The position numbers were made by a program, and so were the translations under genes. This document shows positions 45,701-57,700 of a DNA stretch of 64,000 nucleotides, piece by piece; positions within the stretch are counted from its first letter, which is position 1; each line of letters opens with the position of its first letter. The DNA comes from Anas platyrhynchos. Taxonomy: Eukaryota; Chordata; Aves; Anseriformes; Anatidae. Below the pieces are notes generated by a model. The model worked only from the letters and a program-made list of their open reading frames with translations, was not told the DNA's origin and did no database searches. The DNA is taken from assembly GCF_047663525.1 (NCBI RefSeq), contig NC_092592.1, positions 24,919,001 through 24,983,000 on the forward strand. Reading direction: 5' to 3'.

Positions 45701-48700
45701 CCTGCACTTCATTAATACTGTGTAGTTCTTTTTTGTGTATAAAATACAGGATCTTTGGCAGAATGTATTGGGTATACCCAATCTCATTACTATTAAGCAC
45801 AAAAATGTGCTTCCTGTAACAGCCAGGTTGGTAATTTACAGGAGGTAGGATCCAATGAAAACAACATGTAACAACACCACAATGAGCTCTGAGGTAACAC
45901 ATACATAAGAATGATAAATATAAATATTGGAAAGATGACTTCATTTTCTTTCGAGTACTTCATTTTGGTCCTTTCATTACATTTTGTATACAGGATGTAT
46001 GTGAACTGATATATATGTGTGTTGATGGTTATCTTAAGAAAAAGCTTGGCATCTGCTAAAACGGAATTAAAGACATCTGTAGGTTGCATTGAATTTCTAT
46101 GCAATTCTAGATTTATTAACCAGTCTCTTCATTTTATTCTCTCAAAACCCAGACTTTAGATACATACAATCTGTGTGTGCCTGTGCTTGTCTGGGAATTC
46201 AGTACTCACTTATTTATTTTCTGACAGATAGCTGTAGTTCAATTGCAAAAATTACAATCGGCGTCCAAATTTTGGATTAAAAGCTAAATTAGGGCAGCCT
46301 TTCCTTTAGCTTCATAGCATCAATTCTCGATTCAAAGGCAGGACAGCAAAGCTGTAGATGTATTTTGGAATGAGGAGCAGAAAGCCAGGTGACCATCACA
46401 GTAGCCTTTAGCCACTTCGCAGCCCTGCTGGAGGCTCCAGCTGTTCAAACACGCCTGGAGGGGAGCCTTGCTGAGGGAGCTGCCAGCTGGCAGGGCAGCA
46501 GCCCCCAGCGCTGCCCAGGACTTGCAGCTTACCCTGAGTCCTGTGCTGCCATATGAGGCCATGGGATGAAGGATGGTCTCAAGTGAGCCAAGTTAACCTG
46601 ACTTCCCAGAAGGGAGACAAGGCAGGTAAAGCAAGGGGCCTCCTCAACAGAGAGTACATGGGTCAAGATTCTCTCTTGCTCTTGGACACTGCAGCTCTCA
46701 ACACAGTGTGTGACAAAGGAGGGACTGGCAGGAATCCCCAGGTGGGACTGGTCAGGAAGTTACATTACAATTTGCTTTGTGCTAGTTCTCTGCTAGCTGA
46801 TGCTGTTTGAGGATTTCTTTCACCCTCACCTATTGTCATGGCTCAAAACCTTTCCATCCTCGCACAGATTCACAGCTGGATGAAGAAGGTTGACTACTCA
46901 ACTGTACCTCCTTCTGCCAGTTAGTCCTGTCTCACAATTCCATTACTTTAAAACAGACATAAATTACAAAAGTTAACAATAACTTTTCCAGCAATCAGAA
47001 TTTCTAATCAGTTCTACTTAACTAATAAAATGCTGATGTAAGATATCTAGATCTGGATGGTGTTCTAAATTAAAGCACTATGACCACTTAACCTTAAAGT
47101 GTAAACTTTAAGGATTAAAACAAACAGAAGTCTAAATTAGTATTCATATGTCAGCTTCACCCCAAAAAGATTTTTTTTCTGTGAAAGTTGAAAAAAAGTA
47201 TAAAATATTTGTACCAAGAAAGAGACACATACTTTTGTATGGTTGGATCTCTTCAGCAAAACAACTTGCTGATAGTGGAGCTATAAATCATTTTGACTGA
47301 ACAAGAGAAAAATATACAATAACTAATACATTTTACATAAAAACCTCATAATGTAAAATGTATTAAGTGGCTTACAGCATGTAAATGTATTAAATGTATT
47401 AAGTGGCTTACAGAATTTTACCAGTACTTTTCTGTGAAGATCAGAAAGATACAACTACAATTGCAGTTCAAAAGTACTGAAGATCAGAAGCTTGTTCGCA
47501 GTGAATTTTTGATTCCCGAACACAACTAGTACACATTTCCAAAGTCAACTCCATCACTGAAAAGCCTGTGTGCTATTATTTACAACTTGCTTCTCATAAA
47601 GTGAGATACAGAAACCCACACCTGAATTTCATCTTGAAGAAATGGCAAATGCCTCTCCTCACCTTTCCTCCTTGGGACACTGAAATGCAATGTGCAAACA
47701 AAAGGCCATTCTCCAGCTTTTGTTCAATGGAGCCTAGTACATGCTATTTTCCTGAATACTGCTATAAGAAACCCAGTCATCATAGCAGAAGATCGTAATT
47801 GAGAAAGAAAGGCGTAAAAACCAAAGGTGGAACACTGTTCTACATTACAAAATAGGTAGTGAAAGTGGAAAATATTACAATTAAAACAGGACATCCTGAA
47901 ATCAAACTTAAAGCTTTTGGAATGTTTGGAAGGAACACATGAAACTGAAGAACAGAACAAGATGACCATCAGTATTCTTTTTTAAAAACATAAGACCACC
48001 TGATCTTATTCTCAAGGAAAAGTATCAGGTACTCCCAGATTTTCTGTTCTGCTTCTTAGAGTTAGGTACTTTGCACTAAAATACAGCACAGGATAACAAA
48101 ATCTCAGCGTTCACAAGATATCCTCTTGTGAACCCCTTCCACCTCCATTTCTTGGAATTCCACTCATCATTCTACCTGGTTGCTATGACTCAAGAACTTC
48201 AGCACTTACTGACTTAACAGCTCATTAACAGACTGTTGGGCTGTTTGTTGGGCTGCTGATTGCTTTTTCTGACTAGTAATCACATTTTCCTGTTTTTATT
48301 TAGGTCTCCTCCATTTCATACTAGAAAGTATTAAAATAAAAATGCAACGTTAAAAATTAGAATAAATAAGTAGAATATCGCCAACAATGTTTTGAAATGC
48401 ATCTTCAAATAATCATAACTTTCTATGTTTCACATAACTTATTCATTCAGAATGCACCCTGTCTATATTGAAAGTGTCATATCCATGTGTAAAATACAGT
48501 AGAAAATTACCCAACATTTGTGAATTATTTGCACACCCTAAGCACTAATTGAAATGTCATTGTTGTATCCATTACACCCAAAGTGTCAAAGAATAAAGCT
48601 GGGGGAGGGTGATGAGCAAGAACATAAATCACAGGCGTCTCAGCCAGGCCTGGAATGTGCCTGTGACAGACCTTATGAATGAACTGCAACAGCAAAGCAG

Positions 48701-51700
48701 ACTCTGAACATCATCTTGCGACAGTCCCTTACAGATTGTAAGGCATCATTTGCTGCAACATACTATTCTGCCAAGCTGCCATCTTTAAGCTACTCAAAAG
48801 GTTTCTGTGCAAAACCATTTTTTTCTAACAAGCTTTAAAAGCGTAAAAAGAATTGAAGTTTATTCTATTTGCAGTTGTACATATTTCAGACACTAGAAAA
48901 AATAACATGGTGGCAACAAGCTTTCTCTGCTGTTATACTATTAGTTCAGAAGGCAGATAACTGTGTAGTGGATGCACCAATTTGACTTGTCTAGATAAAT
49001 GATTATGGTATCAGTATTATCAATGTTATGAAATTTGTTTTGCAGCTGGGATTTTTTTTTTTAAACCAAGAAACCACACAAATGTGCATACATACCCCTA
49101 TTCACCTACTTGAAAAGAACTCTATCAAATTTGCAATACAAAAATATATAAATTTGTACTAAAAATGACAAAATATCTGCATACCTCTATTTGGCCAACT
49201 TGTGCAATCATGAGACAAACTTTAACATCACAAATACCTTTTTTTTCAAAACAGACTCTGATAATCCTGTCAGGTCCTCTCATTGCACTGAAAGGCCTCA
49301 AGGCTGCACAAGTAAGAACTGTCAGAAAGATGCCTGCCTTGTTGTGGAGTTTAGATGGAATGCACAAACAGGGCAAGAGGAGGAAAGAAACACTTGAAGT
49401 GAAAAAGTCACAAATGCCCTTTAACTCTATTCCCACAAGAATCCTTTATGATGCTCACTAAATTACTTGAAAACAGATTTCCAGTTTCCCATGGTGGCTG
49501 CTAATTGAGTAGTCATCAGTTTTCTCATATGCCCACACTAAACACACCCGAGGATTTGCAAAACTGCCACTTTTTAAAGCAGTCATCAAAATCATTGAGG
49601 TCTCTGCTTCAATCATATGAGGAATGATATTTTAGAAATAAATAAATAAACAGGAAAAAAAAAAAAAAGAGTATAAGAAACTAAAGATATGAATTTTAAA
49701 AAGCCCTAGTCAGCCTTTTTGTTGCATCTCAGTCACAACCATAAAAACCTATTCATAACCTATTCAGTCATCGACCATAAAACCTATTCATATCACAACG
49801 TTATGAAAGTAACTTCCTTAATACAGAGTATGAGCTCACCCTACGGTGGCGAGTTCCATGTAAAACATGATAAAATTAATCCTGCCTTCAGTGCTGGATT
49901 CAACCAGTTTTATGACGTAATTCTGTATTTTGAATAGTGAGAATAAAACAATGTCTGACATCTATTAAATGAGTACTACTACTCTAGTGAGTACCCCTAC
50001 TTACAGTGAGTAAGGCAATAGTTTTAGGAGAGACAAAACCTATGTAACAACACAAATAGAACTTGTATTGTAATAAATACTCCCCGGAGGGAAAACTAAA
50101 TTTCACAGACTTTTGACCTTTTGGTGCACAACTATAAGACCATAATATTTATATAGTGATTTGGGGCAATTCTGTGCTAGGCTATGGTCTGTTTATGGGA
50201 TGTACTCATTATGATGCCATTAACAGTAACAACAGATGGACGTTTCAATCAGATACTAAAGTTTTAAAAATATATATATATAAATTTTCCCAGAAATGTT
50301 AACATAATTAATCATAAATACTTTTACAGGAGGCTGTAATGCAATAACATTAAAAGTAAAAAAAAAGACAGTTTTAGTAGATAATGGAAAAAGATCACTA
50401 TATAGCTTACGTTAAAGATTTTTTTTGCAACGCTAAGACAGATATAGATAGGAATATGGAGATATCTACTTACATTCACACTGTATCACATCTAAATTAA
50501 ACTGCTGAATTGCTCCCATGCTTATTTGTTTTAATTCACTGTCCAGTAGCATCTGCATTAGGGATGTTGAAAGATGCTGGCAGGCTGACATGCAAGCTGT
50601 CTGTGCCACTTTTCCCTAGTAGAAAGAGCAACAGGTTTTAAGATAGAAACAAATGTTATGTCAGTAAAGAACGTCTTATCTGATTTGAATTTATTATACA
50701 GCCAAAGTCTTAATGATGCAGGACTTAGGTTAGAAGAGGAATGATCACACTTCTTGTTATTTCTTTGGCCCATTAGCTTCATTTCTATTAAATCAATTAG
50801 GGAGCTAAATTAAATGTATGTTAAACAATCAAACAATCACTGATACTTCTTGCAGAAATCCAACAGTCTTCAAGAATACAAAGACATTTCCCAACATGGA
50901 AGAGCATAATAACAATGTAAGCTGCAGAAGCATGAGCGTGGATTTTTTTTTTTTAACCCAAACAAAATGAAAGCAGGAATGTAAATCGACATGCCACATA
51001 TTCTTAACAACAGTCATAAATAAATAAATAAATAAATGTGTGTATATATATAAACCAAAACCATTGCTTTCAGTTGGGGCATTTCTCATTACAGCTTGCG
51101 CCACTTAATTACTTGAATTCCATCTCAAAGGTTGTTGCTAAATTATTTTAAATATTCATGCTTATCCATCATCTTTCAGGTGCTTAATAAATCAGTGCTG
51201 TCTGTAATCAACAACTTGCAAAATGAAATGCAGCCCTCTGCTGTACAAAATAGAAATAATTCCCTAATCACAGTTTACCAAGTAAAGTTTTTTCATCTTT
51301 TTACAATGTATATGTAATTGAGACAAATAATTTTCCAAACCAGAGACCAATAAAACAAATCCCCCAAATCAGATGTTAATTTGATAAATCACTAACAATT
51401 TCATACAGAAAATCAGAAAAATATAGAAGTTCTACCAGAGAAGAAAAATCAGTTAAGACCAGATACCTGATTAGATGGCAACATTCTATTCATAGCACTG
51501 CGATCTTTAAGAGCAGACACCTTGGTTTTCAAATGCAATTATATGAATTTCTGTCTCTGTAGTTTCATGTATTTAAACCACGCTTTTCAATTGACATATG
51601 TTACGGTATATATGGAACCAAAAGTAACTATTAACATGTTTATATGAAAGAAATCATAATTATGTAATCCACCTACTGGACTACAAACCACTACTGTTTT

Positions 51701-54700
51701 ACTTATATCCATCAGCAAAGTGATGACACCTATTCTCTAAAGCAATGGTTCCCCAACTGTTTTCTGCAAGGTCAGGATGATCAATTCACTACTGACTCAG
51801 AGAAACACATATAAGCAATGAAAAATGGGAAGGACTGACAGCAGTTCACTTTTCCAGAAGTTTGGAAAGTTCTGCTCTAACATCTGAAGAGCCCGATCTT
51901 TCCCTTAACAAGACAACCTGTACATAGCATTGTATATTCATGTACATGTATACATATTGTAGAAAGCACATTTCTCCATAAACATTGTGTACTTTAAAAA
52001 TCCATGCTTTGTTAAAGCATAATAAAATGTAGACAATACAATGTAAAATGTTCATTCTCTTCATATGTCAAACAGAAACATTAAAGGGCTTTTGCTAATA
52101 CCTCTTTGGCATTAAGACACCTTGAACTGTTAGGAGCTTTATATCTAAAATGAGATGTCAGTTTCTTAATTGAACATCTCAGAAAAGCAAATAACATTTT
52201 TGACCAAAATAGATGAACTGACAACAAAGAATGTAAGAAACAATGCAAGAACAGCATGCTTAAAAGTCTCCCAAACCCAATGTTAATTACACTGGGAGAC
52301 ATGCAGCTCTATTCCCCAAGCAGAACAATATCAATATGAATGGAAAAAAAAAAAAAAAAAAAAGACCAAAAAAATGGGGGGGGAAGAGGGGAGGAGAGAA
52401 AAAGGGGGTGAAGAGGGGAATTAATGGGCCACAGTTCATTTAATTACAATGTAGTAGGTTTGAAATACTTAATGGAAATGTCATTTTGATTTAATGGAAC
52501 AACTAGTGCATCTCCGTTTAATGTACTGCTCCATCAAATCAGCTCCATGTCCTATTTATGCTGCCACTATAATGTAATAAAAGTTCAACCAGATTGATAG
52601 GTTGTCAAGAAAAAAATTAACATTTAATTTGTTTTATATGCAAATGATGTTTACTCCCTCCCCTGTTATTATAAGTAAAAGACAGAATTTTATCTTTCTG
52701 ACAAACATCTGTAGGTAGTTTCTACAATCTGGCAAATATCAATAGTACTGGAGCACAAGAAATAATGGTTACAATACAGAAATGACATGGTAAAAGTCAC
52801 TTGGACTTTAAAGAAGTATCAATACATGAACATTTAATGCTTCTTTTAAATTTTCATAAGATGGAAACATCCTAACATTTAAACTATTTCCAACTATGCA
52901 ACTTGAACTACAGGCTTATTGTTCACAAGGTATATCAACAAATAATAGAAGTTTACTATGCATAGTTTATACTTGATGTATCACTTGATTTTTGTAAGAC
53001 TAGAGGAAAAAATGAAGCTAAACATATCAACCTAAATGCTGAATTTTAACTCAGAAAAATACAGATTTTACTGTTATCCTCCTCAAAATTCAGGGCTTCC
53101 CAGCGCAAAATATGCTGGATGTACAACATACCAAAAATAATTAAATTCAAATTTGGTTGACAAATGAGTTCCAGTTAAAATCTCTTTCCAAATTTCCATC
53201 ATTCCCCAATTAATTAATTACTTGCCATTTTTCATAATGCATTCATTTTCATAATGCAGGAAATTTAATGATCTATGAACATAAAAAGAACATGTTTCTT
53301 TTCCAAAATGAAACAAATCTCAGTTTTAAAACATTCATAATTTTTATCTTTTTAAGAGGGGGTGGCTGTGGCTACTGTATGAAGCAATTAAATACCTATA
53401 TTCAGTAGCATGCAGAGATTCAGGATGCTTCTCACATTCGTTCCAGTTTTGCCTCCCATTTGGGAAACACTACTATTATCTCTGCTCTGCCTATGTTAAT
53501 TGCTGCTATCTACAAAACCTATTCTTCCACTCAACCAATGTAAAGTTTAAGAAACAAGGACCCTATTCTATAAGCAAAAACACCTGCGAACAGTATTAAA
53601 GGCAACTGTTTTTTAACCCCATCTTCACATTTTGCTGAAATACAAGTTTGTAAAAAGAGAAACCCCTTAGACAAACTGCTTATATTTCAAAGGAGCATGT
53701 AAAGAGAATCTGCTGACATATTAAATCCTTTTTTATAGGACCCAAAAGCTTTTCTCCTAAGAACAATTGCAGTAAAGAGACATTTGGCTCCTAGGAAATT
53801 CCCAAAGGGTCAGCCATATGCATCCTTCCATGGCACCTTCATGGTGCTGCTTTCTAAGACCCACGCTAGCCGTCTCAAAAGCAGCTTTCATCATTCACTA
53901 TGGTGTCAGTCAATATGATTTATGGACTGCATTCAACAAAGTCAAAGCATATAGAATGAGAAATATGACTACAATCTGCTAATTTGTTTTGTATTGAGCC
54001 AGTTACGAGTCAAAGACCTGATGTCAGGCTGAGACCAGCAACACAATTAACCGTCCAGTGACAGATTCATCCATCCTCCCTGCCAGGCTGTGCCAATCAA
54101 AGACAGCATGAAGCGGCATTTGGAGAAATCAGGGAAAAAACCACCATTCACTAAGTAGCCTGTGAAGGCTTTTGATTGACAGTTTTTGAATATAGCTGCA
54201 GAAAACCACCACCCCTTCACCCTCACTGCAAGCTGTGAAATTGGGCTTTTGCTGTCAATCACAGAAACAATAAAATAACACAAACTGCCATCCTCAGCAT
54301 AAAAGGAGATAACAAAACTTATCTGTTAAAACTAAGAAGTTAAGCTTAGGAATTAATTTAACATTATGAAATGACAAATAATTAAAAAAAGACTTTCTGA
54401 AACTGGAAAAAAAAAAAAAACAAAAAAAAAAAAAAACAAAAAAAAAACAACACCCAATCCTTAAACATACAGATTTCATCAGTTATAATAACTGGTAAGT
54501 GCATAGATTTTGTACTCTTTGCTTTATCTGCTTCTTTGCTGCTTATAGCAGCCCACACATTGCATATGCATATGATAACAGTTGGACTTGATGATCTTAA
54601 AGGTCTTTCCCAAACTAAATGATTCTATGATTCTAATAACTAAAGCAAGAATAAAATACAATTTTTGAACTATTGATAAAAAAAAAAGTATATTCAAAAT

Positions 54701-57700
54701 CACAAATAGAGTTTAAGACTCAATTTTACTTCCAATCTCCACATTCTAATGAAAACAGTCAAAAAATACCTAATTGAAAGTAATTTGTAATTTTAACTTT
54801 TCACTGGTCATTCATTTTCTCTTTCAGAGTTGTCCAATACTAACTTTGTACTGACAAAGCATGTAAATTGTGTCTGGAATAAAAGTTCAGATAATTCTAA
54901 ACTTCAGTTAAAAACCTTTATATACCCTCTATAATTTCAAATTAACTTATCTAAAACAAGAGGTATGATTACTCATGCCTCATTTAGCTGTTTACTTCCA
55001 ACACTAGTTTAGGCCCATTGGTTTTTTTTGTTTTTTGTTTTTTGTTTTTTTTCCCCCTGTCTGAGCCAGGAAAGGGTTTGTCTCCTCTTTTCCTATTCTC
55101 AGAAGAACTCTGCCTAATACAGTTTTTTACTGCAGTGATGATGAGACAGGTGGAATTTCCCACAATCTACTAAAGCAAGTGTGTAAAGTTAGGAAAAAAA
55201 GATCATAAGCTACTCACTGAACTGAGGTTTCTTTGATTAGTGAAATGTGTACTACGTCTTTCAATAAAGCCAGCTAAACTTTTCCTGACAGGGAAGGTGG
55301 CACAGGAACTAGCTTTAAAGAAGCTGCTGTATGGAACCCACATCCTCTCTATTATTTGGAGTGGTAAATTAACTGGAAAGAGATGAGAACAGCCCTAGAG
55401 GCACAGACAGAAAGACTAAAATAAAACCATAGCTGGAATTCACTCTTACTGGGTCACATACTAAAACTGCTTCAGCAGTGACTCCCAGCCACAGCACTTC
55501 AGCTCCAGTGTCCCAGCCTCTGTAAGACAAGGAGGCAAGTTCCTCAAGGCACTGCTGACTTTCTAATGAGATCACCAATCTTAAGACCATCCCATCAGAA
55601 ATAAAGGAGAACTGAGCACACTACTAAGGACCTTTAATGTTGGAAATTGATACTTAATTTCTAACAACTTTCCTTAAAGCACACTCTTTTGCTGACACTG
55701 TAGAGGAAGCATGCTAGTTGGTGCGATAGGCTCTATCCAGGCTGAGTAACTGAATTAAGCTTTGGTTTTATCTGATGTAAAATACCAGGATAAATTTAGG
55801 TGCAAACTAAAAATCCTGAGAAAACATTATAACTATCCAAAATTAAAAGGAAAAAAAGCAAACGTAATATAATTTTATGTACATCCAACGTATTTTTTTG
55901 GCAGTCAGGAACAGGATTTGCTACTTAATGTATGCTAGTCAGCTTTAAAGACATTCTCTACACACTCTAACACAAGGTACTTTGGATCCACTTCCAACTT
56001 CCTTGGAAATCAGGACTCCAAGATTCCCTCTACTGTTTTTGGCATCTAGTCTAAGAGTGCAGTCCTGTTAGAAAATAGTCCAGATGTCTGGCTACCATTG
56101 ATAAAACATTCTAATCCACACCACACACAAATATTATAACTGAAGCTTTCTAACGCTACTCTTGAAAATTACTGAAAAATACAGCAAGGAGTCCTAGACA
56201 ATAACACTGGTACTACCGTTGTTTTTTTTTTGTTTGTTCGTTTGTTTTTTTTTCCCTTTTGACTGGTATGTTTTATTTTACTTCTAAATTGTTTTAACAT
56301 AAATTGAAGGTTTTAATTAATAGAATAAAATGACTGCTTCGTATTTGCCCACCTCTTACACATGTATTTGAAGTGTATGCTTTACTGAATGCAGAGAATA
56401 GATCTGTGGAACAGTTAGATACTGAGTTTCAAAGCTTTTGCTCCAGTCTTTATCCTTAATCTAAAACACACAATGTCTTGAGTTAATTATTTCTTCCCTG
56501 AGGAGATGTAATTTTAACTGTAAAAATATGAATCCCCACACTGTGTATGGTAATGCCTTATACATTTATTTACTTAAATAGTGAATGGCACAGTGTACAT
56601 TTGTTCAATTAAGCAGCATACAGCAATAAGATTCAAACACATCAGAGCTGATAAACCAGAACTCTATATTCACAGAAAACTACTAAAAGTAACTATATGA
56701 ATTTCAACATTTTCATTATAATTAAAATGCTTATGCCAAATGAATTGATGACTTAAAAATAATCAGAACTTGGAGGAATTTTTAAATGTAATTCATCATC
56801 TTCTAAACAAATATATATTTGGGCATACACATTCCCTTGACCTCTGATAGATGTAGCAGAGGAACAATGGAACTTTCACTGATTCTTTATTTTGTTTTGT
56901 CACTCCACCTCTATTCTGTATGCATGCCTTATAGCTGCATTTTGATACCTGACCTCACTTCCAAAAGGTTTCAGCCTCCTCTAAATGATCTCATTTGGGA
57001 TGCAATGCACACCCCACCACCCTTCTGCAAGGTTTTTAGGGCTCCTGCCCCTCAAGTGCATGAAAACTCAGCATTAGTCGTTAACCTGATTCCTGCATGC
57101 AGTCACACAAGGTACACAGCAAGTCATCAGCAAAACAGAAAGATCTTTTTATTAAATGATTAAAAATTGAAGCAATAAGCCTGCAGGCAGTTCATAGTTT
57201 TTCAGTTCACATGCTTTTTCTTCATCTTTCATCTACTTACCGACATAGCTGCATGGTCATTGTTGTTATTCTGAGAAGGAAACCAGTAAGGCAATCAAAA
57301 CAAAAAAATTAAGATGTACTGTCAACATCAAAAAAAAAAAAAAAAAAGAATAAAAAATTGGTAGTAATAAAAGGTAAGGAAAAGTTTCAAAAAATAACAA
57401 TTATATCTACATAATCATTTTTTCTTAAAAAAAAAAAAAGAAAAAAAAGGAACTTTTATAGTATTTTGTCAAGGCCCAACAAAGAGATTAAGAGATTATA
57501 ATTGAAGTAATAATAACCCAATAATAAAATGTTTTTCTGTAATAAGGACAAGTATGCCAAAATATCAAATTAGCAATCCTTCAAATTAGGAAACATCTGT
57601 TGATATGCCTTTCCAGAAAGTTTTCATTACCACAAATAATCAATTCCAAAATACTTTGGTTTTAAAATAAATGCCATGCTTACTGTCTTGGCCTATAGAG

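Larger units (their letters stand above)
50616..57240 (-). other. EXOC6: EXOC6 intron, 6.6 kb, with CR1 fragment
   Basis: AT-rich intron between the GKVAQ exon and the candidate microexon. It carries a plus-strand CR1 LINE 3' fragment at 54574-54635, several A-rich tracts (52344-52363, 54405-54445) and an AAAT repeat near 51016-51036. No coding exon seen. Confidence 0.8.
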
